A stretch of DNA of 64,000 nt from an uncultured Geobacter sp. (GCA_903915655.1 CAIWTU010000083.1:91634-155633), one strand, 5' to 3'. Positions 1 through 9,290 are shown, counted from the first letter of the stretch. Notes: generated by a model from the letters alone, not told the origin. Made by a program: numbers and translations.

Positions 1-102
1 CCGTCGGAAGATCAGTTGCAGTGGGGTCTGCTACGGCCGGGCACAAAGATTATCAAGGCTGAGGCGCTTTTCCCAAGGATTGAGGAGAAGGGAGATATTT
101 AG
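1..102 (+). CDS. metG: Methionyl-tRNA synthetase, C-terminal end (partial)
   Basis: The window opens inside a plus-strand reading frame that ends at a TAG at 100-102. Its last 33 residues contain WGLLRPGTKI and then EALFPRIEEK, the characteristic tail of short-form bacterial methionyl-tRNA synthetases (WGLL.PGT.....PLFPRIE). The enzyme charges tRNA-Met in the cytoplasm. Only the end of the anticodon-binding domain is present; the catalytic core and the start lie outside the window. The gene converges on the minus-strand YdcF-like gene, with about 110 bases between them in which no convincing terminator was seen. The family is called from a short tail only. Confidence 0.72.
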   Translation, partial: PSEDQLQWGLLRPGTKIIKAEALFPRIEEKGDI

Positions 103-215
103 AAGCTGACTGTGAAGTTGCCACATTTCTGCCAAACTGGAGATACGACTGAGACGGAGAACTCCTTGGTAAGAACTTCCATCTGAATGCCGGTTTTTTT
201 GTATGCGCAACTCTT

Positions 216-815
216 TTACATTCCAGTTAATGGACGCAGCTCGCCGGGGGCGACCAGAAAAAAAACCCTGAAAAGAGTGTACTTGTAAAACTCGCTGAAA
301 AGGAGGCGGAAGCTCCCGCCATGACTCCACCATTCCTCTTTCAGGTTCTTGCTGTCGACCGGGCAGGGATAGATGGCGATATTCTTTGGCAGGACATTCT
401 GGAAAATCAGCACAGCCCGCTTCATGTGATAGCGGGAGGTAATAAGCTGAATCGAGGCAACCTTTTTATCAAGGATAAACCCCCTTGCCTGCAGAGCGTT
501 TTCCAGGGTATTTCGGGAAACCTTTTCCAGAAACACCCCCTCCCCTCTCCGTTCTCCGATCCTTTCCCGATACAGATCGGTCTTGCGCACCGAGGGATCC
601 ACACCGACAAGAAAGAGCCAGCGGGCATGGTCTTTCCGGTAGAGTTTCACCCCTTCTTCGACACGCCCCCGGCCTCCGGTCAGTACGACAATGGCATCCG
701 TTCTCAACTCCCGCTGGCGAACTGAATAGGTCCCATAGGTGAAATCGATAAAGAGTAGCGTTACGGCAGTCAGCAGAATCAACAGCAGTATCAAAAATCC
801 TTTAACAAAAGACAC
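216..815 (-). CDS. YdcF/SanA-like DUF218 membrane-anchored protein
   Basis: A 199-residue protein with one N-terminal hydrophobic anchor (about residues 5-25), then a DUF218 domain: a first strand DAIVVLTGG with the family's glycine-rich turn, EEGVKLYR, and a later segment TSRYHMKRA that matches the family's TS.YH..RA motif. DUF218 proteins (YdcF, SanA, ElyC) are anchored on the periplasmic side and have been linked to envelope integrity; the substrate is not known. Translation starts at a GTG, with a weak GAGG about 11 bases upstream. It is transcribed away from rpmB. Confidence 0.75.
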   Translation of the reverse strand: MSFVKGFLILLLILLTAVTLLFIDFTYGTYSVRQRELRTDAIVVLTGGRGRVEEGVKLYRKDHARWLFLVGVDPSVRKTDLYRERIGERRGEGVFLEKVSRNTLENALQARGFILDKKVASIQLITSRYHMKRAVLIFQNVLPKNIAIYPCPVDSKNLKEEWWSHGGSFRLLFSEFYKYTLFRVFFLVAPGELRPLTGM

Positions 816-943
816 GTCGGGAAGACCTCGGACAAGATAAGTTTATTCAATACGGTATGGCGATAAAATTTTTCTTGCATATAATCAGACTATTTGTTAA
901 GTTTCTACACTTTAGGATACTACTACTCAGAGGAGATGAAGAT

Positions 944-1135
944 ATGGCTAAAATCTGCGCAATATGTGGCAAGGGTCCCAGCTTCGGCAACAATGTGAGC
1001 CATGCCCACAATAAAACGGCAAAAATCTGGTATCCCAACCTTCAGAAAATCAAGGCGTTACGGAATGGAACGGTTAAAAGCATCAAGGTATGCACCCGCT
1101 GCATACGTTCAGGGCATGTTACCAAGGCGCTGTAG
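944..1135 (+). CDS. rpmB: 50S ribosomal protein L28
   Basis: A 63-residue L28 protein of the large ribosomal subunit. The chosen ATG at 944 follows an AGAGGAGATG Shine-Dalgarno stretch and gives the usual L28 N-terminus [12 protein letters not shown]; the frame is open further upstream but those residues do not belong to the family. Two cysteine pairs (CAIC near the start and CTRC near residue 50) form the zinc-binding C+ version of L28. The gene stands alone and is followed at once by a strong intrinsic terminator, so it is probably monocistronic. Confidence 0.97.
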   Translation: MAKICAICGKGPSFGNNVSHAHNKTAKIWYPNLQKIKALRNGTVKSIKVCTRCIRSGHVTKAL

Positions 1136-1165
1136 CCGGCGCCCTGACCAGACAACGTTCAACAG

Positions 1166-1196
1166 GCCGCACGAGAAATCGCTGCGGCTTTTTCTT
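1166..1196 (+). terminator. Rho-independent terminator after rpmB
   Basis: GCCGCA and TGCGGC arms (1166-1171 and 1183-1188) are followed directly by a T-rich run. It lies about 30 bases after the rpmB stop, in the right orientation. Confidence 0.85.
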
Positions 1197-1217
1197 TTGG
1201 AGACACTCCCCTCACTC

Positions 1218-1601
1218 TTACCTGCAGAGGGCGGTCACTTCTATCTCTACCGCAGCTCCCCTCGGCAGCCCTTTTACTTCAACTGTTGAACGTGCAGGGG
1301 GATTCAGCGGAAACCTCCTGCCATATATCTCGTTAACCGCAGCAAAATTTGCCAGATCGGTCAAGTATACGGTACTCTTCACCACATCGGCAAAATCCAG
1401 GCCGGCGGCCTCAAGCAGAGCGGCAATATTTTCCATGACCAGTTCGGCTTGGCTGGCAACATCAGTCGTCAGCAACTGTCCATTCGCAGGGTCAAGAGGG
1501 ATCTGACCGGAGAAAAAGACAAAACCGCCCCCTTTCACCCCTTGAGAATATGGTCCGATAGCCTCTGGCGCCCCCTTGGTAAAAACTATTTCCTTAGCCA
1601 T
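1218..1601 (-). CDS. ridA: RidA family enamine/imine deaminase
   Basis: A 127-residue protein covering the full RidA/YjgF/UK114 family length. Visible family motifs are AIGPYSQGV near residue 14, FFSGQIPLDP near residue 29, ENIAALLEAAG, and the C-terminal segment PPARSTVEVKGLPRGA, whose arginine binds the substrate carboxylate. RidA hydrolyses reactive 2-aminoacrylate and related imines released by PLP enzymes such as threonine dehydratase. It follows rel on the same strand with a 70-base gap, and the two may be co-transcribed. Confidence 0.95.
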   Translation of the reverse strand: MAKEIVFTKGAPEAIGPYSQGVKGGGFVFFSGQIPLDPANGQLLTTDVASQAELVMENIAALLEAAGLDFADVVKSTVYLTDLANFAAVNEIYGRRFPLNPPARSTVEVKGLPRGAAVEIEVTALCR

Positions 1602-1671
1602 TTAGAATCCCTCTTTTTCTGAATTTTTCAAAATATCGGTCAACCGAACGCATCCTCTATTCCCGTCCACT

Positions 1672-3822
1672 TTATCTTTTCAACCGGTCCACTTTGATAA
1701 CACCACTGACCTTCATTATGTTGTTAATTACCCGGTTCAAGTGGTCCAAATCGGTAACTTCAACCTGAAAAATATTGACCCCTCGCTTGTCTACAGTACT
1801 CTGCACAAAGGCACTGGCAATGTTTGCCTCACAATTTGTGATCACCTGGGTGATATTGGCCAGTATCCCCTTCTGGTCATGGCATGAGACGCGTATTTTA
1901 ACAGGGAGTACCGTACCTTTATCCTGATTCCAGGCGACGTCTACACGTCGCTCAGGATCGATTTCCAGGGCAAACTGACAATCGGCAGCATGCACTGTAA
2001 CGCCGCGGCCACGCGTAATGAAACCGACTACCTCATCCCCCCGCACCGGATTGCAGCATTTGCCGAAACGGACCAGGACATCTTCGATACCGCTGATCTG
2101 GATCGCATCGGATGACTTCCGAGTCAGCTTGTTCAAAACCTTCGTGAGACGGGTTTCCTTGCGCTCCTTCTGCTCCTCCATCTTGTGATCGGGTATCAGC
2201 TTACCGATCAGCTGATTGCAGGAAAGTTTTCCGTAGCCGACTGCGGCCATCAGATCTTCATCACCAACAAGCCCGAACTCCGTCGCTACCTTTTTCAGTT
2301 CGCCGATCTTCTGCAGCTTGCCGAAGTTGAGATTATAACGCCTGAACTCCTTTTCGCAGATTTCTCTCCCCAGGGCTATACTCCGCTTCCGTTCCTCGGT
2401 CTTTATCCAGGCTCGAATCTTGTTCCTGGCCCGCGAACTCTTGACTAATTTCAGCCAGTCCTTGCTCGGGGTGTGATGGGGCGAAGTAACTATTTCTACG
2501 ATGTCACCGATTTTCAGTTCATATTTGAGCGGAACCAGCTTTCCGTTCACCTTGGCGCCCACACAGCGGTGACCGACATCGGTGTGGACACTGTAGGCAA
2601 AATCAACGGGCGTGGCGCCTTTGGGAAAACCCTTCACATCGCCATTCGGGGTAAAGACGTAGACTTCTTCAGGGAACAACTCCACCTTTACGGTTGCCAT
2701 GAACTCCGATGAATCCTGCAGTTCCTGCTGCCACTCAAGGAGCTGCCTGAGCCAGGCGAACCGCTTTACTTCACGCTCATCGTACCCTTTCCCTTCCTTG
2801 TACTTCCAGTGGGCAGCAATCCCTGCCTCGGCAACCCTGTGCATCTCCAAGGTACGGATCTGCACCTCCATTCGCTCGCCATAGGGACCGATTACTGTCG
2901 TATGAAGCGACTGGTACATGTTCCCCTTCGGCATCGCAATGTAATCCTTGAAGCGTCCAGGGATAGGTTTCCATGTAGAATGTATTATGCCGAGAACCCC
3001 ATAGCACTCACGGATATCTTCCACCAGGATGCGGATAGCAACCAGATCGTAAATCTCATCAATATCTACGTTGCGACTCTCCATCTTGTTATAGATTGAA
3101 TAGAGATGCTTGCTCCGACCGGAAACGTCCCCCTTTATCCCATGTTCTACAAGTTTTTTGGCGATAATCTCCTGGACATCCACCACATAACTTTCCCGCT
3201 CCATCTTTTTCTTGGTGACCTTGGCGGCAAGATCGTAGTAAAGCTGCGGGTTCAGATAGCGGAACGAAAGGTCCTCCAGTTCGCCCTTCAACCTTGATAT
3301 TCCTAAACGGTGAGCCATCGGAGCGTAGATGTCGAGGGTTTCCTTGGCAATAGTGCGCTGTTTGGGCTCGGGGTGGTACTGAAGCGTGCGCATATTGTGG
3401 AGTCGATCCGCCAACTTTACCAGTAATACCCGGATGTCATTCGCCATAGCCAAAAGCATCTTGCGGAAATTTTCCGCCTGGCTTTCCTCTTTGGTCTTGA
3501 AATAAATCTTGCTGATCTTGGTGACACCGTCAACCAGATTGGCCACCTCGGCGCCGAATACATTCACCAGCTCTTCGTAGGTGGTCAGGGTATCTTCAAG
3601 GGTGTCATGCAGGAGGCCGGTTACTACGGTCGGGACATCAAGCTTGAGTTCGGCCAGAACCGCTGCCACCTCCATCGGATGGATGAGATAAGGCTCTCCC
3701 GACAGGCGTATCTGTCCCTGGTGCACCTTGGCACAAAAGACATAAGCCTTTTTGATCATATCGAGGTCGGCTGCAGGATTATACGAAGCGACCCTGTCAA
3801 GAATATCGTTTAACCTAATCAT
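1672..3822 (-). CDS. spoT: Bifunctional (p)ppGpp synthetase/hydrolase Rel/SpoT
   Basis: A 716-residue stringent-response enzyme. In order: an HD hydrolase domain (H48, and HD at 72-73 in LLHDTLEDT), a RelA/SpoT synthetase domain (RFKDYIAMPKGN and YQSLHTT), a TGS domain (VYVFTPNGDVKGFPKGATPVDFAY), a zinc-finger/helical region with the CC pair in FGKCCNP, and a C-terminal ACT domain. Both active sites look intact, so it should make and degrade (p)ppGpp. The frame is open for 39 more codons upstream, but the ATG at 3822 is preferred: it has GCCCAGGT ahead of it, starts like the family (MIRLNDIL), and the extra stretch contains the rpoZ terminator. It is probably the organism's single long RSH protein, as is usual in Geobacter. 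Confidence 0.95.
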   Translation of the reverse strand: MIRLNDILDRVASYNPAADLDMIKKAYVFCAKVHQGQIRLSGEPYLIHPMEVAAVLAELKLDVPTVVTGLLHDTLEDTLTTYEELVNVFGAEVANLVDGVTKISKIYFKTKEESQAENFRKMLLAMANDIRVLLVKLADRLHNMRTLQYHPEPKQRTIAKETLDIYAPMAHRLGISRLKGELEDLSFRYLNPQLYYDLAAKVTKKKMERESYVVDVQEIIAKKLVEHGIKGDVSGRSKHLYSIYNKMESRNVDIDEIYDLVAIRILVEDIRECYGVLGIIHSTWKPIPGRFKDYIAMPKGNMYQSLHTTVIGPYGERMEVQIRTLEMHRVAEAGIAAHWKYKEGKGYDEREVKRFAWLRQLLEWQQELQDSSEFMATVKVELFPEEVYVFTPNGDVKGFPKGATPVDFAYSVHTDVGHRCVGAKVNGKLVPLKYELKIGDIVEIVTSPHHTPSKDWLKLVKSSRARNKIRAWIKTEERKRSIALGREICEKEFRRYNLNFGKLQKIGELKKVATEFGLVGDEDLMAAVGYGKLSCNQLIGKLIPDHKMEEQKERKETRLTKVLNKLTRKSSDAIQISGIEDVLVRFGKCCNPVRGDEVVGFITRGRGVTVHAADCQFALEIDPERRVDVAWNQDKGTVLPVKIRVSCHDQKGILANITQVITNCEANIASAFVQSTVDKRGVNIFQVEVTDLDHLNRVINNIMKVSGVIKVDRLKR

Positions 3823-3889
3823 ACCTGGGCTGCACCGTAAATTTAAAGAGTGATTGAATCTGTCGGCAGAAAATAGAAGGGCTTGAGAT

Positions 3890-3920
3890 AAAAAAAAGGC
3901 GGCAGCTGTTGAGCTCCGCC
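3890..3920 (-). terminator. Rho-independent terminator after rpoZ
   Basis: On the minus strand, GGCGGAGCT and AGCTGCCGCC arms pair with one bulged G and are followed by seven T residues. It sits 16-46 bases past the rpoZ stop, which separates rpoZ from rel and implies rel has its own promoter or depends on read-through. Confidence 0.75.
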
Positions 3921-3935
3921 CCCTGACTACAGGCT

Positions 3936-4145
3936 TCACCTATTCTTTTTGGGTACTATCTCATAACCGAGCTCGCCCGATGCTATCTCACGCAACGCAA
4001 TAACGATGTTCTTGTTGCTCGCTTTGTTCTCGATGAGGGGTTTTGAATTCTTGAATAACTGCTTAACCCTCTTTGCTGCCAGCATAACCAACAGAAACCT
4101 GTTTTCTACCTTTTCGAGACAATCTTCAACTGTAACCCTTGCCAT
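3936..4145 (-). CDS. rpoZ: RNA polymerase omega subunit
   Basis: A 69-residue omega subunit that stabilises the beta' subunit of RNA polymerase. The ATG at 4145 follows TAAAAGGAGTATTT and gives the family start [11 protein letters not shown]; the 21 codons open upstream have no family similarity. The helical segment with [16 protein letters not shown] and the N..IALREIA region are typical. The order gmk, rpoZ, spoT on one strand is the classical arrangement that couples nucleotide metabolism with transcription. A terminator follows immediately. Confidence 0.96.
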   Translation of the reverse strand: MARVTVEDCLEKVENRFLLVMLAAKRVKQLFKNSKPLIENKASNKNIVIALREIASGELGYEIVPKKNR

Positions 4146-4208
4146 AAATACTCCTTTTAATAAATAAGTCGCCGGTCGCCAGCATCTGACCGCCAGCCAC
4201 CGTGACAT

Positions 4209-4820
4209 TCATTGTATATCGAAAATCTCTGAAACCGCTTTTAAAACCCTTCCCGTACGGCAATGCTCGGCAAGCAGAACCGATTTAAGCTCATCTGCTG
4301 CCTGTTGAAACAGCACATTTACGATTATGTAGTCGTACCAGCGGGATTCCCTGATTTCATCAGTGGCAGCTTCAAGTCGGCGTTCTATCGTCTCGGGAGT
4401 TTCAGAATTCCTCTGGTTCAGCCTGCGACGCAGCTCCTGTAAGTCGGGGGGGAGGATAAAAATATATACACCGCAGCCAAAGCGTTCCTTTAATTTCAGC
4501 GCACCTTGACAGTCTATGTCGAGAATTACATCAACACCGTCGTGGCGAAACTCCTCAAGGGTCTTTATTGCCGTGCCGTACATATTCCCATGGACATGAG
4601 CCCACTCTGCGAACTCGCCCGCATCCACCATCCGCAAAAATTCTCCCGGTGAAACAAAGAAATAGTCGACCCCGTGAATCTCACCTGGCCTTGCAGTACG
4701 GGTGGTGTGACTTACAGAATGCCGCAGGTTAGGCAAAATGTCAACGACTTCCTTACAGAGAGACGTCTTGCCGGCACCTGATGGCGCTGAAACGATATAC
4801 AGTAATCCTTCCCTTTTCAT
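4209..4820 (-). CDS. gmk: Guanylate kinase
   Basis: A 203-residue enzyme that phosphorylates GMP to GDP with ATP. The N-terminus carries a P-loop, SAPSGAGKTSL (about residues 11-21), followed by the GMP-binding segment with SVSHTTRTARPGE and GVDYFFV, and later ILDIDCQGA; all are diagnostic of bacterial guanylate kinases. Length is normal. It lies between yicC (40 bases upstream) and rpoZ (63 bases downstream) on the same strand. The DUF370/remA gene often found between yicC and gmk in other genomes is absent from the 40-base gap. Confidence 0.97.
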   Translation of the reverse strand: MKREGLLYIVSAPSGAGKTSLCKEVVDILPNLRHSVSHTTRTARPGEIHGVDYFFVSPGEFLRMVDAGEFAEWAHVHGNMYGTAIKTLEEFRHDGVDVILDIDCQGALKLKERFGCGVYIFILPPDLQELRRRLNQRNSETPETIERRLEAATDEIRESRWYDYIIVNVLFQQAADELKSVLLAEHCRTGRVLKAVSEIFDIQ

Positions 4821-4860
4821 CCTTCATCCCCAATTGTGGATCACAGATAATTCGATGCCG

Positions 4861-5739
4861 TTATTCGATATTCTGGACCTGTTCGCGAATCTTTTCGATC
4901 TCGGTCTTCAATTCAACAACAAGGTATGTTATCTCAGCATCGTTGGCCTTTGATCCTATAGTATTTATCTCACGTCCCATCTCCTGGAGAAGAAAATCGA
5001 GCTTTCTACCAACTGGTTCAGCAAGGGAGAGCGCCATATCAAACTGCTTGAAATGGCTGTCAAGCCTGACCAATTCCTCTGTAATATCAGAACGGTCGGC
5101 CATAAGGGCAACTTCCTGGGCCAGGCGCTCTGGATCCAGATTACTGTCGAGTTCAAATCGCGCCAGACGTTCTTTCAGCTTCTGCCAATAGCCAGCTACA
5201 ACTTCAGGTGCCCGCATGGCTACCTTGCCGGTGACAAAGGAGACAATCTCTCTCCTTTTGCGCAGATCAGCCAGCAAGGCCTCCCCCTCCCGCATCCGCA
5301 TGGAGTAAATAGAGTCAACGGCATCGCCTACAGCGGCGAACAACGCGTCCTGCAGCGCTTCATCTACTAGCAAGCTATCGCTGGCGATCAACACATCTCT
5401 CTGGGTGGCGATAAGAGAGAGGGTAACCTCATCGGCAAGACCAAGTTCGGTTTTCAGGGCAGCAAACGCATCGTGATAGGCCCTGGCCAGCGGCAGGTTG
5501 ACGGTAACTGGAGAGCTTTCCATTTCTATATCGTGCTGGATGAAAACCTCGATTTTGCCCCGCTTGAGCCGGTCTGCAACGGCTTTCTTGATCTCGCTTT
5601 CAAAGCAGGTCAGATTCCTGGGCAACCTTACGGAAATCTCTCCATAACGGTGGTTTACCGAACGTATCTCGACAGTTATCCGTCCTCTCCCGTAGGTGGA
5701 TTCTGACTTGCCGTAACCGGTCATGCTCTGTACCATCAC
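4861..5739 (-). CDS. yicC: YicC family endoribonuclease-like protein
   Basis: A 292-residue member of the YicC/YloC family. The N-terminal domain begins with the invariant SMTGYGKSE and RSVNHRY segments; the C-terminal DUF1732 domain ends in GREINTIGSKANDAEI, which is equally diagnostic. E. coli YicC has been described as an endoribonuclease that acts on small RNAs. It may start at the GTG at 5739 or the adjacent ATG at 5736, both after GGAGGGGGT. The start overlaps the stop of the upstream HAD gene, pointing to translational coupling. Confidence 0.94.
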   Translation of the reverse strand: MMVQSMTGYGKSESTYGRGRITVEIRSVNHRYGEISVRLPRNLTCFESEIKKAVADRLKRGKIEVFIQHDIEMESSPVTVNLPLARAYHDAFAALKTELGLADEVTLSLIATQRDVLIASDSLLVDEALQDALFAAVGDAVDSIYSMRMREGEALLADLRKRREIVSFVTGKVAMRAPEVVAGYWQKLKERLARFELDSNLDPERLAQEVALMADRSDITEELVRLDSHFKQFDMALSLAEPVGRKLDFLLQEMGREINTIGSKANDAEITYLVVELKTEIEKIREQVQNIE

Positions 5740-6392
5740 ACCCCCTCCTTCTTTGCTGCGCCAAGCAACGCCAGGATATCCTGATGCCGGTCAATCCTTG
5801 CCAGACACGGCATATCCGACTTATAGGCAATAAACGGGACCCCGGCCGCCCGTGAAGCCTGACAATCAAGCTCGGAATCTCCGACAAAGAGCGCCTCACC
5901 CGGTTCGATAGCGTAATATTCCAGCAGTTTCAACAATGGCTCAGGATGGGGTTTTGGATGACTCACCCTGGCTGCCGTCATAACACAGCTGAAGTAGCTG
6001 GCCAGTCCGAAATGCTCCAGCAGCATTTCCATTGAAGTCGAACGATTGGTGCATATCGCCAACCGGACTGAACCCTGCAGCGAATCGACTGTTTCCCGAA
6101 AACCGTCCTCCAACTTCATGTAGGGGAGCAGAAGACGATAATCTATCGTTCCGGCAAAATTCAGGGCCGCTTTGCATCGGCCGTCACTTTCAAAAAAATG
6201 CGCCAGGACTTCCCTGCTGGCACTGGTGTGCAGCAGGTGCATGATCTCTTTGTTTTCCCTGTCCGGTGGCTGTAGGCCGAAATGTTCCAGAATTATTGAG
6301 TAAAAAATAAAGTTAGCTTCCAGTGAATCGAAAATCACCCCATCACAGTCGTAAATCAGAGCACTGAAGCCGTTCAGCCGTTTTTCTCTCAC
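5736..6392 (-). CDS. HAD-superfamily phosphatase (phosphoglycolate phosphatase-like)
   Basis: A 218-residue HAD-family hydrolase. HAD motif I is IYDCDGVIFDS (nucleophile D in DCDG), motif II is the threonine in ICTNRS, the motif III lysine is in SHPKPHPEPL and motif IV is VGDSELD. The four-helix cap between motifs I and II is typical of subfamily IA (phosphoglycolate phosphatase, beta-phosphoglucomutase). The substrate cannot be read from sequence. It overlaps yicC by 4 bases and abuts the HNH gene, so it is likely co-transcribed with both. Confidence 0.88.
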   Translation of the reverse strand: MREKRLNGFSALIYDCDGVIFDSLEANFIFYSIILEHFGLQPPDRENKEIMHLLHTSASREVLAHFFESDGRCKAALNFAGTIDYRLLLPYMKLEDGFRETVDSLQGSVRLAICTNRSTSMEMLLEHFGLASYFSCVMTAARVSHPKPHPEPLLKLLEYYAIEPGEALFVGDSELDCQASRAAGVPFIAYKSDMPCLARIDRHQDILALLGAAKKEGV

Positions 6393-6695
6393 TCAATATG
6401 CCCCATCGATTTCTAGATATTCCTCCCACTCCAGAGGAAGGAGGTATTTCTTTTTGCTGTTGCACTCCTTACAGGCCGGAGCAACATTACCGCGGGTACT
6501 CTTGCCGCCGCGGATTATCGGCACGAGGTGATCCATGGTCAGTTCATCGGCAGGAAAGGCACCGCGACAGTAGTGACAGGAACCCTGCGCCAATCGGTTC
6601 TGCCACCAGCGTGACCTGCGCAATTCCCTGGCCTTATCTTTCTCCCGTTTTATTTCCTGTTCGGAAACCTCGATAATGAAGTGATCCTGTATCAT
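6393..6695 (-). CDS. HNH endonuclease-like protein
   Basis: A 100-residue protein with a compact HNH domain: CHYC as the first zinc pair, DHLVPIIRGG as the beta strand carrying the catalytic His, GNVAPACKECN for the Asn and the second zinc pair, and a following KK-rich helix. Such small HNH proteins are common in Geobacterales; nuclease activity is likely from the motif, but the biological target is unknown. The first 35 residues are charged and helical. Its start follows the rnhA stop by 6 bases, and it ends directly at the HAD gene. Confidence 0.85.
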   Translation of the reverse strand: MIQDHFIIEVSEQEIKREKDKARELRRSRWWQNRLAQGSCHYCRGAFPADELTMDHLVPIIRGGKSTRGNVAPACKECNSKKKYLLPLEWEEYLEIDGAY

Positions 6696-6701
6696 CCGGG
6701 T

Positions 6702-7148
6702 TCAGATCCCCATCCGTTTCTTATAATCCTCGATGGCGGATCTTGCCAGCAGATCGCACCGTTCATTTTCCAGGTGACCATCGTGGCCCCGTACCCAGGT
6801 CCAGGAGACCCTGTGTATTTTATCCTGCGCCAGCAGGCGCTCCCAGAGATCCCGGTTGAGCACCGGTTCTCTCCTGCTGTTTTTCCACTCCTTCTTTACC
6901 CATCCCCTGATCCACTCCGTCATCCCCTTGACCAGATACTGGGAATCGGTCGTAACTGTCACCTCGCAGGGGCGTTTGAGAGATTCCAGGGCCACTATGG
7001 CGCCGGTCAGCTCCATCCGGTTGTTGGTTGTCAGTTGTTCAGCTCCGGAAAGTTCCTTTTCTTTGGCGCCGCACCGCAGAACAGTACCGAACCCCCCAAT
7101 CCCGGGGTTACCGCTGCAGGCGCCGTCGCAGAAAATTTCAACCTTCAT
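6702..7148 (-). CDS. rnhA: Ribonuclease HI
   Basis: A 148-residue RNase HI that removes RNA from RNA:DNA hybrids. Catalytic residues are visible: D in [11 protein letters not shown] (D8 region), E in [11 protein letters not shown] in [10 protein letters not shown] and the last carboxylate in NERCDLLAR. The handle region [13 protein letters not shown] is the basic protrusion of E. coli-type RNase HI. The ATG at 7148 gives the family start [10 protein letters not shown] and overlaps the plsC stop by 11 bases; a longer upstream reading adds 12 unrelated residues. Confidence 0.95.
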   Translation of the reverse strand: MKVEIFCDGACSGNPGIGGFGTVLRCGAKEKELSGAEQLTTNNRMELTGAIVALESLKRPCEVTVTTDSQYLVKGMTEWIRGWVKKEWKNSRREPVLNRDLWERLLAQDKIHRVSWTWVRGHDGHLENERCDLLARSAIEDYKKRMGI

Positions 7149-7791
7149 TAACGTAGGCTCCCTCAGCTTTAAGCAGGTCGGCAATCCCGGCCATTACACG
7201 TTCAACTATCAGGATGTGTGTTTCCTTGCAATTCTGACGCTCCAAAAGATCGAAGAAATCTATCTGACTGCCGAAAACGACCTTGGCCTGCTGCCCCATT
7301 CCTGGAAATTTCCAGTTATTAAGGCCGATTATCGCAGTCGGGATAACTATAGGGTGGGTATCGTAAATAAGTTTGCCCACCCCACGGTTGCCTTTCCCAA
7401 GGACCCCTTTTTTATTTCTGGTTCCTTCCGGGAAAAGCATCACCTTTTGGTTGCCAAGAAGATCCGCAAGAACCTTCCCTGCCCTCACATCCCGCCCCCT
7501 TTTCACAGGGAAAGCCCCCCAGGATGAGTAGATCAGTCGCTGAAAGGGGTTGATAAACAATTCTTCCTTGGCCGGCGCCCAGAGCATCTGCATGGGGTGC
7601 TGCCTAAGGACTGCCCATGGAAGGAAAATGGTATCGTAGGCTGAAATGTGATTGGACGCAAAAAGAACGCCGCCTTCCCCCGGGATATGTTCACTCCCCT
7701 TGACAAGAAAATGGTTAATGGTGGAAGCATAAAAACCAACTACGTGTGCCGAAAAAGTGACCCAGAACCGACGAAAAAAAGATACTTTCAC
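7138..7791 (-). CDS. plsC: 1-acyl-sn-glycerol-3-phosphate acyltransferase
   Basis: A 217-residue PlsC-family acyltransferase that makes phosphatidic acid from lysophosphatidic acid at the inner membrane. Motif I is NHISAYD (HX4D), motif [10 protein letters not shown], motif [13 protein letters not shown] and motif IV VIPTAI. The N-terminus has a short hydrophobic membrane-associating helix. It overlaps rnhA. It could also acylate other glycerolipid acceptors, but the four motifs fit PlsC well. Confidence 0.92.
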   Translation of the reverse strand: MKVSFFRRFWVTFSAHVVGFYASTINHFLVKGSEHIPGEGGVLFASNHISAYDTIFLPWAVLRQHPMQMLWAPAKEELFINPFQRLIYSSWGAFPVKRGRDVRAGKVLADLLGNQKVMLFPEGTRNKKGVLGKGNRGVGKLIYDTHPIVIPTAIIGLNNWKFPGMGQQAKVVFGSQIDFFDLLERQNCKETHILIVERVMAGIADLLKAEGAYVNEG

Positions 7792-8080
7792 ATAAACCTC
7801 TACTTAATCAGGAATAAACTCCACCGGTAAAAAAATAGGGCAGAAAAAAACAGCCGTTACAAGGAACGAATCCCTCGAAAAAGCAGCGCTCAGATAGCTG
7901 CATCGTAATCCCAGAGGTTATAAGGCAACAGTGTAAAGAGGCTTTTTCAAAACCGCCTACATTTTATAGCATTTTTCCGGGGGTCACGGCAACCCTTATG
8001 CTTGCCGCCACGCAATTTCACTTCCGTATGGGTGATCCCTTGGCGTAGAACTGACGAAGTGCCAGATAACAGCCTAACCA

Positions 8081-8914
8081 CTACCGTTTCCCAACAGGAA
8101 TTGCCGACTCGCACGGTACGCCGGTCTGGCAGAGCCCGCAACCGACGGCATCGACACAATACTCTTTGCCGACCGCACCGGTTATTTCCCTGTAAGTATA
8201 AAGGTAGCATTTCTTTTTGTCGTGCCCATCCCCGGAAATCGCGTCAGCCGGGCACCTGGCAATGCAGGCGCCGCATTGACCCTTATCATAGAAGAGACAG
8301 TTTCCCACCCGCCCCCTGTATGGACGAAGCGAGGAGGGTAGCACAAGGTCGGTAATCACGCTGCCGCAACGGTGGGCCACGCCCCTTTCCGTAATGAAGC
8401 CGTCATTAAGGCTGAACGTGCCGAGCCCCGCGGCATAGGCCGCATGCCGCTCGGACCAGGAGGAAGAAAGACCTTCGGAGGTTTTAACCATATGCCATCC
8501 CCCTGTCAGAATCGGAGCTACTCCCCGCTGGCCGATATTGGTCAAAAATTTCACCATATGCTCCCTGAGCAGGTTGTTGAACAGCTCCCCGTAGTTGCGG
8601 GTATATGCCCATTCACGTGACGGCCAGCGCTTCTGCCCGCGGTTGCTTGCACGGGTCTTAAAGGATATGGGGAGTATCCAGCAGATCACCGTCCCCTCCA
8701 CTTTCCGCAGGGGACCGGAAGCCGATTCCAGCAGTTCCAGCGGCGTCAGATGGTAGTCGCCTATTATCCGTTTGTATTCCAGGAATAACGGATCGCCAAT
8801 GGCTGCAAACCCGATAAGAGGTGCATCGAAGTAAGGATTTACGCTCTCCGGATGCCGGTTGGCCGGACTTTCCAGTACAAATCGTGTAATCTCCTCGCAG
8901 ATAGTTTTTCCCAT
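8081..8914 (-). CDS. QueG-like 4Fe-4S protein (epoxyqueuosine reductase-related)
   Basis: A 277-residue protein whose C-terminal quarter carries two cysteine sets for [4Fe-4S] clusters: CGACIARCP, and later GCGLCQTGVPCE. Together with the upstream HAAYAAGLGTFSLNDGFIT segment this resembles the family of epoxyqueuosine reductases and reductive-dehalogenase-like corrinoid proteins (COG1600). It is shorter than QueG (about 350-380 residues) and lacks the C-terminal HEAT repeats, so it is more likely one of the many uncharacterised relatives in anaerobes. No signal peptide is seen. Its ATG is 7 bases after the stop of the upstream small gene. The 289 bases between its stop and plsC hold nothing recognised. 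Confidence 0.75.
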   Translation of the reverse strand: MGKTICEEITRFVLESPANRHPESVNPYFDAPLIGFAAIGDPLFLEYKRIIGDYHLTPLELLESASGPLRKVEGTVICWILPISFKTRASNRGQKRWPSREWAYTRNYGELFNNLLREHMVKFLTNIGQRGVAPILTGGWHMVKTSEGLSSSWSERHAAYAAGLGTFSLNDGFITERGVAHRCGSVITDLVLPSSLRPYRGRVGNCLFYDKGQCGACIARCPADAISGDGHDKKKCYLYTYREITGAVGKEYCVDAVGCGLCQTGVPCESAIPVGKR

Positions 8915-8921
8915 ATCGATA

Positions 8922-9290
8922 TTATTCCCGCAGATGGTTGTATTCCTCCTGAGATCGATCGAACTGGTCAGACGGGTCCTTGCCGAAGGAGTAGCTTCCC
9001 GGATTCAGGTAGACAGGAGAATCCACTTCAGAGTTGCAGCTGTCATCGAAGAGAAGAAGTGTACTGTCCTCCGAGATATTTTCTGGGATGGTTTCACCAT
9101 ATTCGCCAAAAATTTTATCAGCGGAAAAGGTGACCGGCCATCGGTCCGATGGAGACAAAGCGGGGGGAGAGAAAAGGAATCTGCTGGTGAAGGGGCATTC
9201 CCTGTTGTTAAGAAACTCCAAAAGGCGCTGAGAGTAGCGGTGACCCGATAGGCGATAAATCACTTTATCCAGTGCCCAATGATCCTTCAA
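8922..9290 (-). CDS. Hypothetical protein, TTG start
   Basis: A 122-residue reading frame starting at TTG (MKDHWALDKVIYRLSGHRY...), with no recognisable family. The first third is basic and helical; the remainder is acidic and rich in Ser, Pro and Asp. Support for it being real is contextual: its stop lies 7 bases before the ATG of the QueG-like gene, and the next gene's ribosome-binding region would lie inside its 3' end. The start has no good ribosome-binding site. It sits between gvpJ and the Fe-S gene and could be the tail of the gas-vesicle transcript. Confidence 0.4.
   Translation of the reverse strand: MKDHWALDKVIYRLSGHRYSQRLLEFLNNRECPFTSRFLFSPPALSPSDRWPVTFSADKIFGEYGETIPENISEDSTLLLFDDSCNSEVDSPVYLNPGSYSFGKDPSDQFDRSQEEYNHLRE

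Noticed and set aside
857..943. Longer N-terminus for ribosomal protein L28
   Set aside because: The extra 29 residues have no L28 similarity, and the ribosome-binding site precedes the ATG at 944.
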